From contig NZ_BLVZ01000021.1 of the NCBI RefSeq assembly GCF_015471405.1, positions 33,906 through 97,905 on the forward strand: a stretch of DNA of 64,000 bases, in the 5' to 3' direction. Both the position numbers and the translations under genes were made by a program. The stretch comes from Pseudomonas cichorii. GTDB lineage: Bacteria > Pseudomonadota > Gammaproteobacteria > Pseudomonadales > Pseudomonadaceae. This document shows, one piece after another, positions 9,135-17,460 of the stretch; position 1 is the stretch's first letter, and the number at the start of each line of letters is the position of its first letter. The notes beneath the pieces are model-generated. The model did not search any database. It was not told the origin of the DNA and saw only the letters and a list, made by a program, of their open reading frames with translations.

Positions 9135-10067
9135 TCAGGCATGAACAGGCGTCAGAACCGGCTGCCCCGAGAAAAACGCCAGCAGGTTCTTGTTGACCAT
9201 CAAGACCATATCCTTCGATGCCTCGGGGGACAGACCGCCGACATGGGGCGTCAGCACGACGTTATCCAGAGCCTTGAAGACATCCGGCACGTGCGGCTCG
9301 TCATCGAAAACATCCAGGCCTGCACCGGCGATCCGGCGCTGTTGCAAGGCCTCGACCAACGCTTGCGTATCGACGACGCTGGCCCGGGCGATATTCACGA
9401 GATAGCCCTGCGGCCCCAACGCATCGAGAACCTGAGCATCGATCAAATGCAGCGTGCCATTGCCGCCCGGTGTCGAAATGATCAGGAAGTCCGAAGCGGC
9501 CGCCAGTTCGAGAGCAGTCGCATACCACAGGTAATCCACATCATTGCGCGCGTTACGGTTGTGATACTGGATAGACATGTCGAATGCCTGAGCCCGCCTG
9601 GCAATGGCCAGCCCGACCGCTCCGAGCCCTACAATCCCCAGGCGCTTGCCGGCAAATGACGGGCACGTGACCTTGCGCCACTCACTGCGCCGCACAGATG
9701 CATCGTTCTGAGGGATATCACGCACGATCGACAGCAACAGCGCCATCGTATGGTCAGCCACGGTCGGCGCATTGACCCCGGCGCCATTGGTCACGGTAAT
9801 GCCGCGTGCCTGGGCAGCCGCAAGGTCGACCTTCTCATAACCGGCACCCGACACACAGATGATCCGCAAATGAGGCAGCGCGTCCATTTCCTCGGCAAAC
9901 AGCCCCAGAGGCCCGCGGGTCATTACAGCGGAAATTTCATGGCCATGCTCAGCAATGGCCTCGGCACGCAAAGCGGCCGTGGGCGCACGGATCAAGCGAA
10001 AACCGCTGCTCTCCAGAATCGGCAAATATTCATTAACGCTCTCGACCAGTACCAGTACCGTCGTCAT
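9135..10067 (-). CDS. D-2-hydroxyacid dehydrogenase (NAD(P)-dependent)
   Basis: A 310-residue cytosolic reductase of the GyaR/hydroxypyruvate reductase family. It has the dinucleotide motif GLGAVG (about 147-152) and the catalytic triad Arg228 (NIARAS), Glu257 (DDEPHVPD) and His275 (TPHVGG), all intact. It should interconvert a 2-keto acid such as glyoxylate or hydroxypyruvate with the D-hydroxy acid. AAGGA precedes the ATG. It is monocistronic as far as can be seen, with the secreted phosphodiesterase gene divergent on the other side of a 230-base gap. Confidence 0.92.
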   Translation of the reverse strand: MTTVLVLVESVNEYLPILESSGFRLIRAPTAALRAEAIAEHGHEISAVMTRGPLGLFAEEMDALPHLRIICVSGAGYEKVDLAAAQARGITVTNGAGVNAPTVADHTMALLLSIVRDIPQNDASVRRSEWRKVTCPSFAGKRLGIVGLGAVGLAIARRAQAFDMSIQYHNRNARNDVDYLWYATALELAAASDFLIISTPGGNGTLHLIDAQVLDALGPQGYLVNIARASVVDTQALVEALQQRRIAGAGLDVFDDEPHVPDVFKALDNVVLTPHVGGLSPEASKDMVLMVNKNLLAFFSGQPVLTPVHA

Positions 10068-10300
10068 GCACTTTTCCTTAACGGGTCATGAAAAGACTGA
10101 CAGTAACGCGACTTGGGAAGATTGGGCAGAGGAGATGCTCTGTGTAGTCTTAAAAATCAATTCATGCAGGAAAAGATCTGAGGTTGCCAGCGTTGGCTCA
10201 TACGCGATTTGAATCGTCATCCCATTTCCTGTAAATGCTGTTAATGCTTCACGCTGTGGCTTCGTCATGACCCTTCATGCAAATAAGGAACAAGCAGATC

Positions 10301-11455
10301 ATGCAAGGATTTTCCCTATTCCCGTCTCACAAAAAACCTTTGAACCGTTTGTTGGCAACCGCACTTATGGCGGGTGTGATGCTGTCGGCAGGTACGGCAT
10401 CGGCAGCCGATGCTCCGGGCAAGGTGATAAGTGAGAAGAACGGTTTGCCCTGGCCTGCGGTCATTGCGCACCGCGGGGCGTCGTACGATGCGCCGGAAGA
10501 AACCATCCCGGCCTACACCCTGGCACGGGATCTGGGCGCGGACTATCTGGAAATGGACCTTCAGCGTACCAAGGACGGGGTATTGATTGCCCTGCATGAC
10601 GACACACTCGACCGCACCACCAATATCGCCCAGGTATATCCGAAACGCAGCAAGGACCCGGTCAGCAGCTTCACATTGGCTGAACTCAAGGAGCTGGATG
10701 CCGGCACCTGGTTCAACAAGGCCTATCCGTCACGCGCCCGCGACAGTTACGCGGGCCTGCAAATTCTGACCCTGGATGAAGTGATCGATATCGCCGAAGG
10801 TGGCGCGAACAAACCGGGCCTGTATATCGAAACCAAAGTCCCTGCCCAGTTTCCGGGCATCGAAGCCGACCTGAAGAAAGCCCTGGCCAAGCGCGGCTGG
10901 CTCAGCCCGCGTCCGGCAGCGGCGGCAGGTCATGTGAATGTCGCCCAGACACCGGGGCGCGTAGTGTTGCAGACCTTCGACAAATCCAGCCTGGTACTGC
11001 TGCAAAAGGAAATGCCCAAGGTTCCCAAAGTGCTGCTGCTCTGGATTGGTGAAGGCTCGATAGAGCCCAAATCCAACGTACCTTTCAAGGACTCGGGCTT
11101 CAAGGACAAGGCCAGCTATTACGCCGCACAGGAAATCAAATCCCAGGAAGAATTCGTGGCCTGGATCGACTGGGCCAAGGCCCATGGTGCCATCGGTACT
11201 GGCCCATCCTCGCAGCTCACCGATGGCGGCGACCAGAGCTACATGGATCTGGTCAAGCCATGGATGAACAACGTCACCCACGACAAAGGCATGGTGGTTC
11301 ATCCCTATACCGTGGATGAAGCGGTGGACTTCAAGCAGATCAGCGCTGCGGGGGCCGATGGCTTCTTTACCAACCGCACCACGGAACTCCTGAAGTTCTA
11401 TGGCCGTCCTGCCAAAGACAGCATCGATGCGATTCTCAAGCGTAACGGCTACTGA
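10301..11455 (+). CDS. glpQ: Glycerophosphodiester phosphodiesterase, exported
   Basis: A 384-residue periplasmic enzyme that splits glycerophosphodiesters into sn-glycerol 3-phosphate and an alcohol. A Sec signal peptide (basic KK/R region, hydrophobic core, cleavage after ASA about residue 35) precedes a GDPD TIM barrel. Catalytic signatures are IAHRGAS (His57-Arg58), LEMDLQ and HDDTLDRTTN. ATG 10301 is preferred over one eight codons earlier because AAGGA lies eleven bases upstream of it. Phosphatidylserine synthase follows, so lipid turnover and synthesis are neighbours, though a 14-bp inverted repeat separates them. Confidence 0.93.
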   Translation: MQGFSLFPSHKKPLNRLLATALMAGVMLSAGTASAADAPGKVISEKNGLPWPAVIAHRGASYDAPEETIPAYTLARDLGADYLEMDLQRTKDGVLIALHDDTLDRTTNIAQVYPKRSKDPVSSFTLAELKELDAGTWFNKAYPSRARDSYAGLQILTLDEVIDIAEGGANKPGLYIETKVPAQFPGIEADLKKALAKRGWLSPRPAAAAGHVNVAQTPGRVVLQTFDKSSLVLLQKEMPKVPKVLLLWIGEGSIEPKSNVPFKDSGFKDKASYYAAQEIKSQEEFVAWIDWAKAHGAIGTGPSSQLTDGGDQSYMDLVKPWMNNVTHDKGMVVHPYTVDEAVDFKQISAAGADGFFTNRTTELLKFYGRPAKDSIDAILKRNGY

Positions 11456-11475
11456 TCGAACCACAGACTGCGCCA

Positions 11476-11514
11476 CTCAATGATGTCTGAACATTACAAA
11501 CAGACATCATTGAG
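11476..11514. repeat. 14-bp perfect inverted repeat between glpQ and pssA
   Basis: The arms CTCAATGATGTCTG (11476-11489) and its exact complement (11501-11514) enclose an 11-base loop. There is no T tract, so it could be a weak terminator of glpQ or a protein-binding palindrome upstream of pssA, whose start is 75 bases away. Confidence 0.6.
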
Positions 11515-11588
11515 AAAGAGTTCAACGGCGACCTTGTGTCGACTCTGGTGTAAGCTCGTGCGCTGCTGGTTATCCCATCGAGAGGCTT

Positions 11589-12932
11589 ATGCAGTCCAAC
11601 TTCCGACGCTCGTCCCTGGCAGCGCTTCGCGGTTTTGCCTTGTCCGGCGATGCCATCACCATCGTTCCTTCTGCCGCTGACTATCGACGCTGCCTGCTGG
11701 AGAAGATCGCTTCTGCCACCCGGCGCATCTACATCATCGCCCTGTATCTGCAACAGGACGAAGCCGGCCAGGAAATCCTCGACGCTCTGTATGCCGCCAA
11801 GGCCGCACGCCCCGAGCTGGACGTCGTGGTGCTGGTCGACTGGTTTCGCGCACAACGGGGCCTGATCGGAGCGGGTCGCCAGGCAGGAAACTCGGCCTGG
11901 TATCAGGCGCAGAATCTGGAATACGACGAGGAAGTCCCGATCCATGGCGTGCCGGTGCAGACCCGTGAACTGTTCGGTGTGTTACACCTCAAGGGCAGCG
12001 TGATCGACGACTGCGTCATCTACAGTGGCGCCAGCATCAATAACGTCTATCTGCACAAACTCGACAAATACCGTCTGGATCGTTATCACCTGATCCAGAA
12101 CAAACAACTGGCCGACAGCTTCGTGGACATGGTGCAGCGTGAAATCCTGCCTTCGCCTGCCGTTCACCGCCTGGACCTGCAATCACCTCCCGACTCCCGC
12201 AGCTTGCGTGGCGAAATCAGGGCTTTTCGCAGCAACCTGAAACGTGCCGCCTACGAAACCAGTGCAGGCGACAAGGAAAACGGCGAGCTGCGCATCATGC
12301 CTCTGCTGGGCGTCGGCCCGCGTAATCCGCTCAACCGGGCCATTTGCGACCTGATCGCCGCCAGCAAGACACAACTGACGATCTGCACGCCTTACTTCAA
12401 CATGCCGGTGGCGGTGACCCGGGAAATCAATCGCGCTCTCAAGCGTGGAGTGAAAGTCGACATCATCATCGGCGACAAGACCGCCAACGACTTCTTCATC
12501 CCTCCAGAAGAACCCTTCAAGGTCATCTCAGCCCTGCCCTATCTGTATGAAATCAGCCTGCGCCGTTTTGCCCAGAAGCATAAGAAGGCCATCGCCCAGC
12601 ACCGGTTGAACCTGCATCTGTGGAAGCATGGCGATAACACGTTCCACCTGAAGGGTGTATGGGTGGATGATCGCTATACCTTGCTGACCGGCAACAACCT
12701 CAACCCTCGCGCCTTCAACCTGGACCTGGAAAACGGCCTGCTGATCGATGACCCGAAAGGCCAATGGATCGAACCGCGAGCAGAAGAGATTCAACAGTTG
12801 ATGCAAAACACACGGCGGGTCGGCCAGTACGACGAGCTGGATACACTGGCCCATTACCCTGAAGGCGTGAGCAAGTTCCTGCGCAGGGTCAGCCGGGTCA
12901 GGATCGAGCGTTTGCTGTACCGGATTCTGTAA
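11589..12932 (+). CDS. pssA: CDP-diacylglycerol--serine O-phosphatidyltransferase
   Basis: A 447-residue phospholipase-D-superfamily phosphatidylserine synthase, matching the E. coli PssA length. It makes phosphatidylserine, the precursor of phosphatidylethanolamine, from CDP-diacylglycerol and serine at the inner membrane face. Both HxKxxxxD motifs are intact: HLKGSVIDD in the first half and HLKGVWVDD in the second, the latter followed by GNNLNPR. AGAGG lies just before the ATG. It is transcribed alone. A repeat-rich spacer follows. Confidence 0.95.
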   Translation: MQSNFRRSSLAALRGFALSGDAITIVPSAADYRRCLLEKIASATRRIYIIALYLQQDEAGQEILDALYAAKAARPELDVVVLVDWFRAQRGLIGAGRQAGNSAWYQAQNLEYDEEVPIHGVPVQTRELFGVLHLKGSVIDDCVIYSGASINNVYLHKLDKYRLDRYHLIQNKQLADSFVDMVQREILPSPAVHRLDLQSPPDSRSLRGEIRAFRSNLKRAAYETSAGDKENGELRIMPLLGVGPRNPLNRAICDLIAASKTQLTICTPYFNMPVAVTREINRALKRGVKVDIIIGDKTANDFFIPPEEPFKVISALPYLYEISLRRFAQKHKKAIAQHRLNLHLWKHGDNTFHLKGVWVDDRYTLLTGNNLNPRAFNLDLENGLLIDDPKGQWIEPRAEEIQQLMQNTRRVGQYDELDTLAHYPEGVSKFLRRVSRVRIERLLYRIL

Positions 12933-13004
12933 GTAGCGGCTTTCACGACTGAAGTCGCTCTCATCAGGCATAAACGCAACGTCATGAATTAAAACGCTTT
13001 TCTT

Positions 13005-13105
13005 TAGGAGCGTGTTTGTCCTGGGCAGCATTCCGACGATCGGCTGCGTAGCCGTCGTAGATTTTGCGAGCGCTGCGCACTCGATCGCGGACAAGTCCGC
13101 TCCTA
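13005..13105. repeat. About 100-base intergenic repeat with TAGGAGCG ends
   Basis: The element begins TAGGAGCG...TTTGTCC and ends GGACAAGTCCGCTCCTA, so its termini are inverted copies with a G+C-rich, self-complementary middle (CGGCTGCGTAGCCG). It looks like a REP-derived mobile intergenic element of the kind dispersed in Pseudomonas chromosomes. It lies between the convergent pssA and aldo/keto reductase genes. Confidence 0.6.
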
Positions 13106-13170
13106 CATCGCCCTCTGTTTACTGCGCGACAGCGCGGTGCCAAGGCGGAGGGTGATCTCCTACAGAATTC

Positions 13171-13194
13171 GTAGGAGCGAATTCATTCGCGAAT
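13171..13194. repeat. REP sequence
   Basis: GTAGGAGCGAATTCATTCGC is a typical Pseudomonas REP head and palindrome, ending two bases from the stop of the aldo/keto reductase. A near-identical unit occurs inverted at 38615-38638. Confidence 0.7.
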
Positions 13195-13196
13195 CG

Positions 13197-14171
13197 TCAG
13201 CCCACCAACGCAATCAACTGCTGCCTCTGCGCATCGGTCAGCATCGGGCCGAATCCCGCCCCGGCATTCTCGGCCATGTAGCGCGGGTTGCCGGTGCCGG
13301 GAATCACGCAGGTCACTGCGGGGTTGGCCAGCAGGAACTTGAGCGCCAGTTGCGGCCAGCTGTTCACTTCCACCTGTGCGGCCCATGCAGGCAAAGGCTT
13401 TTCCTTGAGCCGCGAGAGCAGACCGCCGCCACCGAACGGTCGGTTGCAGATCACCGCCACTCCACGTTCCCGGCACAGCGGTAGCAATCGCTTCTCGGCA
13501 GCACGATCATCCAGCGCATAGTTGATCTGCAGAAAATCCAGCGGCTCGGCCTTGAGTACAGCCTCCACTTCGTCATAAGCCGACGAGGTGTAATGGCTGA
13601 TCCCTATGTAACGAATACGCCCTTGCTCCTTCCATTCTCGCAGGGTCGGCAGATGCGTCCTCCAGTCCACCAGATTGTGGATCTGCATCAGGTCGATGCG
13701 TTCGGTCTGCAATAACCTGAAAGACTCCTCCATCTGAGCAATGCCCTCCTTGCGTCCGCGAGTCCAGACCTTGGTCGCCAGAAAGGCTGGCGAGCGCGGT
13801 TCGTGAATGGACAACAGCTCGCCTGTCGTCTGCTCGGCACGGCCATACATGGGCGAGCTATCGATGACGCTGCCTCCCGCCGTAAACAGTGCATCGAGCA
13901 CGGCACGCAGTTGCTTGTAGGCAGGGCTTGAGGTCGCGACATCGAAACCACGATAAGTGCCCAACCCGACCACGGGAATGGGTTCGTTACTGGAGGGAAT
14001 CGTTCGGGTCAGCATAGTCTTGCCTTCCTGGGTCAGCTTCGAGGGTGAAGACGGAGAGGGAATGGTCGGCGGCTTATCGCCCGCGGCGGCGGTATCGAAC
14101 GCCATCGCTGCTGCGGTACCGGCAGCCAGAGTGAGCAGCCGCCTGCGAGTGAATCCGGTCGATGAGTTCAT
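13197..14171 (-). CDS. Aldo/keto reductase with Tat signal peptide
   Basis: A 324-residue NAD(P)H-dependent reductase. The N-terminus (TRRRLLTLAAGTAAAMAF) is a twin-arginine signal, which is unusual for a family that is mostly cytosolic and implies periplasmic export with cofactor bound. In the barrel the catalytic set is visible: Asp/Tyr in VIDSSPMYG, Lys in LATKVW and His in MQIHNLVDW. ATG 14171 has AGGAG upstream. The gene is followed by a REP element. Physiological substrate unknown. Confidence 0.9.
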   Translation of the reverse strand: MNSSTGFTRRRLLTLAAGTAAAMAFDTAAAGDKPPTIPSPSSPSKLTQEGKTMLTRTIPSSNEPIPVVGLGTYRGFDVATSSPAYKQLRAVLDALFTAGGSVIDSSPMYGRAEQTTGELLSIHEPRSPAFLATKVWTRGRKEGIAQMEESFRLLQTERIDLMQIHNLVDWRTHLPTLREWKEQGRIRYIGISHYTSSAYDEVEAVLKAEPLDFLQINYALDDRAAEKRLLPLCRERGVAVICNRPFGGGGLLSRLKEKPLPAWAAQVEVNSWPQLALKFLLANPAVTCVIPGTGNPRYMAENAGAGFGPMLTDAQRQQLIALVG

Positions 14172-14226
14172 GGCGTTCTCCTGGTGCATCCACATCTTCT
14201 GCGTGATGCGCTGCCTGTTTTAGCTA

Positions 14227-14811
14227 TCAGTGACGCTCCTTGCCCACTTGCGCGCCACTGATAACGCTGTACGGTTGCTCGCGAGTGATGTCGTACTCGG
14301 CAATCGGTCGGGCAATGGCGTCCTTTTCCTTGATCAGCAGCCATTGCTCCTTGTCACCACTGCCTTTGAAGCGCATGCGGACCAGAGCCCAGTCTCCTGT
14401 CAGCTTTTCCCCTGTCAGGGTGAACTTGAGCTTGCCTTGCCGGTAGGCCTCTTGCGGATCGCCATGGGGTTGCCAGATGCCACGATCCCAGACAATCACG
14501 TCCCCACCACCATATTGTCCCTTGGGAATACTGCCCTCGAAGCTTGCGTAGCCCAGCGGGTGATCCTCCACATGAACTGCCAGACGTTTTTGCGTCGGAT
14601 CCAGGCTAGGCCCTTTGGGGACAGCCCAGCTTTTGAGCGTGCCATCAAGTTCCAGACGGAAATCGTAATGCAGGTTGCGCGCATCATGTTTCTGGATCAC
14701 GAAACTCAACGCCCGGGTGCGCGCCTTGCCTTTCTTCTGCAAATCCTGCGCAGGCTCGGAGGTGATTTCAAAGTTGCGCTTGCGGGTGTACTCGCTGACA
14801 GGCTTGGCCAT
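14227..14811 (-). CDS. Stand-alone LigD-type 3'-phosphoesterase domain protein
   Basis: A 194-residue protein equal to the N-terminal phosphoesterase domain of bacterial DNA ligase D, which trims 3'-phosphate or ribonucleotide ends during non-homologous end joining. The active-site residues known for the P. aeruginosa domain are all present at the same numbers: His42, His48, Asp50, Arg52, His84 and Tyr88. The ligase and polymerase domains are absent and no Ku gene is nearby. It is therefore either a free-standing end-processing enzyme or the remnant of a split LigD. GGAG lies ten bases before the ATG. Confidence 0.9.
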   Translation of the reverse strand: MAKPVSEYTRKRNFEITSEPAQDLQKKGKARTRALSFVIQKHDARNLHYDFRLELDGTLKSWAVPKGPSLDPTQKRLAVHVEDHPLGYASFEGSIPKGQYGGGDVIVWDRGIWQPHGDPQEAYRQGKLKFTLTGEKLTGDWALVRMRFKGSGDKEQWLLIKEKDAIARPIAEYDITREQPYSVISGAQVGKERH

Positions 14812-15214
14812 GATCAGTTATCTCCAGACCACTCAGGAAGCTTCGCAGGCTTTTCAGGTCGTCGCTGCCTGGCCGTTTTGTCTGGCAACCGGAAATTGCC
14901 TTGGGTAGCCGGTGCTCTTGCCATTGCCTGTCTCCCGTTGCTTGTCGTTAAAAGTGACAGGGCTGCGCAGGCAAAAGTTTCGACTCAGTGACGGGCGTTG
15001 CAAGTCCGGGAAAACAGAGTGTCTGCCGCTGCCGATGCACGAAATCAACACCTATATTCATTCTGATTATAAAAATATGGTTTTCCGTTCTTTTACGGAA
15101 TAAATCGCAGCCTTTATAACTGGCACCACTCCCATGCTGTGAGCCAACTGTCTGCGAGGCAACAGTAGGTGCTGTTCAGCTATCAACACTGCCTGATCTT
15201 CCCAAGGAATTGTC
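14812..15214. other. Intergenic region upstream of the sulfonate monooxygenase
   Basis: A 400-base spacer with no convincing gene. The centre (about 15050-15110) is A+T-rich (GATTATAAAAATATGG) and may hold a promoter. AAGGA at 15204-15208 is the ribosome binding site of the next gene. A TGGCAC box at 15121 lacks a correctly spaced -12 element. Confidence 0.5.
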
Positions 15215-16354
15215 ATGAACGTTTTCTGGTTTCTTCCCACCCACGGCGATGGTCATTTTCTGGGTACGACCAAAGGCGCGCGCCCGGTCACGCTCAACTA
15301 TCTGAAGCAGGTGGCCCAGGCCGCCGATGACCTGGGCTACTACGGTGTGTTGATTCCTACCGGCCGCTCCTGCGAAGACTCCTGGGTCATCGCTTCGGCG
15401 CTGGTGCCGCTGACGGAGCGTCTGAGATTTCTGGTGGCGATTCGTCCGGGAATCATTTCTCCGACGGTTTCGGCGCGTATGGCCGCGACGCTGGACCGAC
15501 TCTCTGGTGGCCGCCTGCTGATCAACGTGGTCACCGGTGGCGATCCGGATGAAAACCGTGGCGATGGCAGCTTCCTCGATCACAGCGAACGCTATGAAGT
15601 CAGCGATGAGTTCCTGCAAATCTGGCGTCGTGTGCTGCAAGGCGAATCCGTGGATTTCGAGGGCAAGCATCTGCGCGTGCAGAACGCCAAGGCGCTGTAC
15701 CCGCCGATCCAGCAACCTTACCCGCCGCTGTACTTCGGTGGTTCTTCCGACGCCGCCCATGATCTGGCCGCCGATCAGGTGGATGTCTATCTGACCTGGG
15801 GCGAACCGCCGGCCGCCGTGGCTGAAAAACTGGCCGATGTCCGCGAACGAGCTGCACGCAAGGGCCGCACCGTCAAGTTCGGCATCCGCCTGCATGTGAT
15901 CGTGCGCGAAACCAGCGAAGAAGCCTGGAAAGCCGCCAGCACCCTGATCGAACATATCAGCGACGAAACCATCGCCGCCGCACAGAAATCGTTTTCCCGT
16001 TTCGACTCCGAAGGACAACGCCGCATGGCTGCCCTGCATGACGGACGCCGGGACAATCTGGAAATCGCGCCTAACCTGTGGGCCGGTGTCGGCCTGGTGC
16101 GTGGCGGTGCCGGTACGGCACTGGTGGGCAACCCGCAGGAAGTCGCGGAGCGCATCAAGGAATACGCGGACCTGGGCATCGAGAGCTTTATCTTCTCCGG
16201 CTACCCGCATCTGGAAGAAGCCTATCGTTTTGCCGAGCTGGTTTTCCCGCTGCTGCCCGAGCCTTACGCCAGCCTGGCGGGACGCGGCATTACCAACCTT
16301 ACCGGCCCCTTTGGCGAAATGATCGCCAATGATCTGCCACCGCAGGCCAAGTGA
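15215..16354 (+). CDS. msuD: FMNH2-dependent alkanesulfonate monooxygenase (SsuD/MsuD)
   Basis: A 379-residue flavin-dependent, luciferase-fold monooxygenase that releases sulfite from alkanesulfonates, using reduced FMN from a partner reductase. Strong SsuD family marks are the FWFLPTHGDGH start, Cys53 in GRSCEDSW, LDHSERYE, PPLYFGGSSD, FGIRLHVIVRE and NLWAGVGLVRGGAGTALVG. Its TGA overlaps the ATG of sfnR. That coupling favours MsuD (methanesulfonate) over SsuD, since SfnR is the activator of the dimethylsulfone/methanesulfonate route. No FMN reductase (msuE/ssuE) is adjacent, so the electron donor is encoded elsewhere. Confidence 0.9.
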   Translation: MNVFWFLPTHGDGHFLGTTKGARPVTLNYLKQVAQAADDLGYYGVLIPTGRSCEDSWVIASALVPLTERLRFLVAIRPGIISPTVSARMAATLDRLSGGRLLINVVTGGDPDENRGDGSFLDHSERYEVSDEFLQIWRRVLQGESVDFEGKHLRVQNAKALYPPIQQPYPPLYFGGSSDAAHDLAADQVDVYLTWGEPPAAVAEKLADVRERAARKGRTVKFGIRLHVIVRETSEEAWKAASTLIEHISDETIAAAQKSFSRFDSEGQRRMAALHDGRRDNLEIAPNLWAGVGLVRGGAGTALVGNPQEVAERIKEYADLGIESFIFSGYPHLEEAYRFAELVFPLLPEPYASLAGRGITNLTGPFGEMIANDLPPQAK

Positions 16355-17460
16355 TGTCTGTGCAACTGCTGACCTTGCCGCCCTCGCCGGCTCTGGCGAC
16401 CTCGATCCGGGCCACGGCTCAGGTTTTCGAGGACCCGAAATCCCGGGACTTGCTGGCACACGTGCAGCAAGTGGCGCCCAGCGATGCCAGTGTGCTGATC
16501 ATCGGGGAAACCGGTACCGGCAAGGAACTGGTTGCGCGGCATCTTCACGAACTCAGTAACCGTCGCGACAAACCTTTCGTGGCGGTCAACTGCGGAGCCT
16601 TCTCCGAGTCCTTGATCGAGGCCGAGCTGTTCGGCCATGAGAAAGGTGCTTTTACCGGTGCCTTGAGCGCCAAGTCTGGATGGTTTGAAGAGGCCGATGG
16701 CGGCACGCTGTTTCTGGATGAAATCGGCGATCTGTCCATGCCGCTTCAGGTCAAGTTGCTGCGCGTGCTGCAGGAACGTGAAGTGGTGCGCCTGGGTTCG
16801 CGCAAGAGCATTCCCATCAATGTGCGAGTGTTGGCCGCTACCAACGTACAACTGGAGAAAGCCATCAATGCCGGGCATTTCCGGGAGGATCTGTATTACC
16901 GGCTGGACGTGGTCAATCTGGAGTTGAGCCCGTTGCGCGAGCGGCCGGGCGATATTCTGCCGCTGGCCCGGCACTTCATCGATATCTATAGCCAGCGCTT
17001 GAACTACGGCCCGGTGCGCATCAGCCCCGAAGCCGAGCTGAAGCTCAAGAGCTACAGTTGGCCGGGCAATATTCGTGAGCTGGAAAACGTTATCCATCAC
17101 ACCTTGCTGGTCTGCCGTAACGGCATTATCCAGCACGAAGACCTGCGCCTGTCGAACCTGAGGATCGAGCGTCAGGAAGAGACGTCAAGGAGCGAGGAAT
17201 CGACTGAAGAACTGCTCATGCGCGCTTTTCAAAAGCTGTTTGAAGAACAGGCCGGCGCCCTGCACGAAAAAGTCGAAGATGCGCTGCTAAGAGCGGCCTA
17301 CCGCTTCTGCCATCACAATCAGGTGCATACCGCCAACCTGCTAGGCCTGACCCGCAATGTCACACGGGCGCACTTGATCCGCATCGGCGAACTGGCCGTC
17401 AACAAGCGCCGCCCCGGTGAAAACCTGCAAGGCGAGCAGATGCTGCACCTATCGGTCTGA
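16354..17460 (+). CDS. sfnR: Sigma-54-dependent activator SfnR
   Basis: A 368-residue enhancer-binding protein. It lacks a receiver or other N-terminal sensor domain and goes almost directly into the AAA+ module: Walker A GETGTGKE (51-58), GAFTGA (98-103, sigma-54 contact) and Walker B LFLDEIG (119-125). It ends in a Fis-type helix-turn-helix (LLGLTRNVTRAHL). The short domain plan matches SfnR of Pseudomonas, which turns on dimethylsulfone and sulfonate use under sulfate limitation. Without a sensor its activity is presumably set by its amount. ATG 16354 shares a base with the msuD stop (TGATG). The 3' end overlaps the convergent FAD gene by 12 bases. Confidence 0.9.
   Translation: MSVQLLTLPPSPALATSIRATAQVFEDPKSRDLLAHVQQVAPSDASVLIIGETGTGKELVARHLHELSNRRDKPFVAVNCGAFSESLIEAELFGHEKGAFTGALSAKSGWFEEADGGTLFLDEIGDLSMPLQVKLLRVLQEREVVRLGSRKSIPINVRVLAATNVQLEKAINAGHFREDLYYRLDVVNLELSPLRERPGDILPLARHFIDIYSQRLNYGPVRISPEAELKLKSYSWPGNIRELENVIHHTLLVCRNGIIQHEDLRLSNLRIERQEETSRSEESTEELLMRAFQKLFEEQAGALHEKVEDALLRAAYRFCHHNQVHTANLLGLTRNVTRAHLIRIGELAVNKRRPGENLQGEQMLHLSV

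Noticed and set aside
10086..10268. 60-codon minus frame between the dehydrogenase and glpQ
   Set aside because: No ribosome site, low-complexity Ser/Thr composition, and it covers the likely promoter region.
14854..15051. 65-codon minus frame upstream of msuD
   Set aside because: It lies in promoter DNA, has a composition unlike proteins here and no ribosome site.
15121..15139. TGGCAC box upstream of msuD as a sigma-54 promoter
   Set aside because: The next GC is 12 bases after GG instead of 10, and the -12 part does not match.
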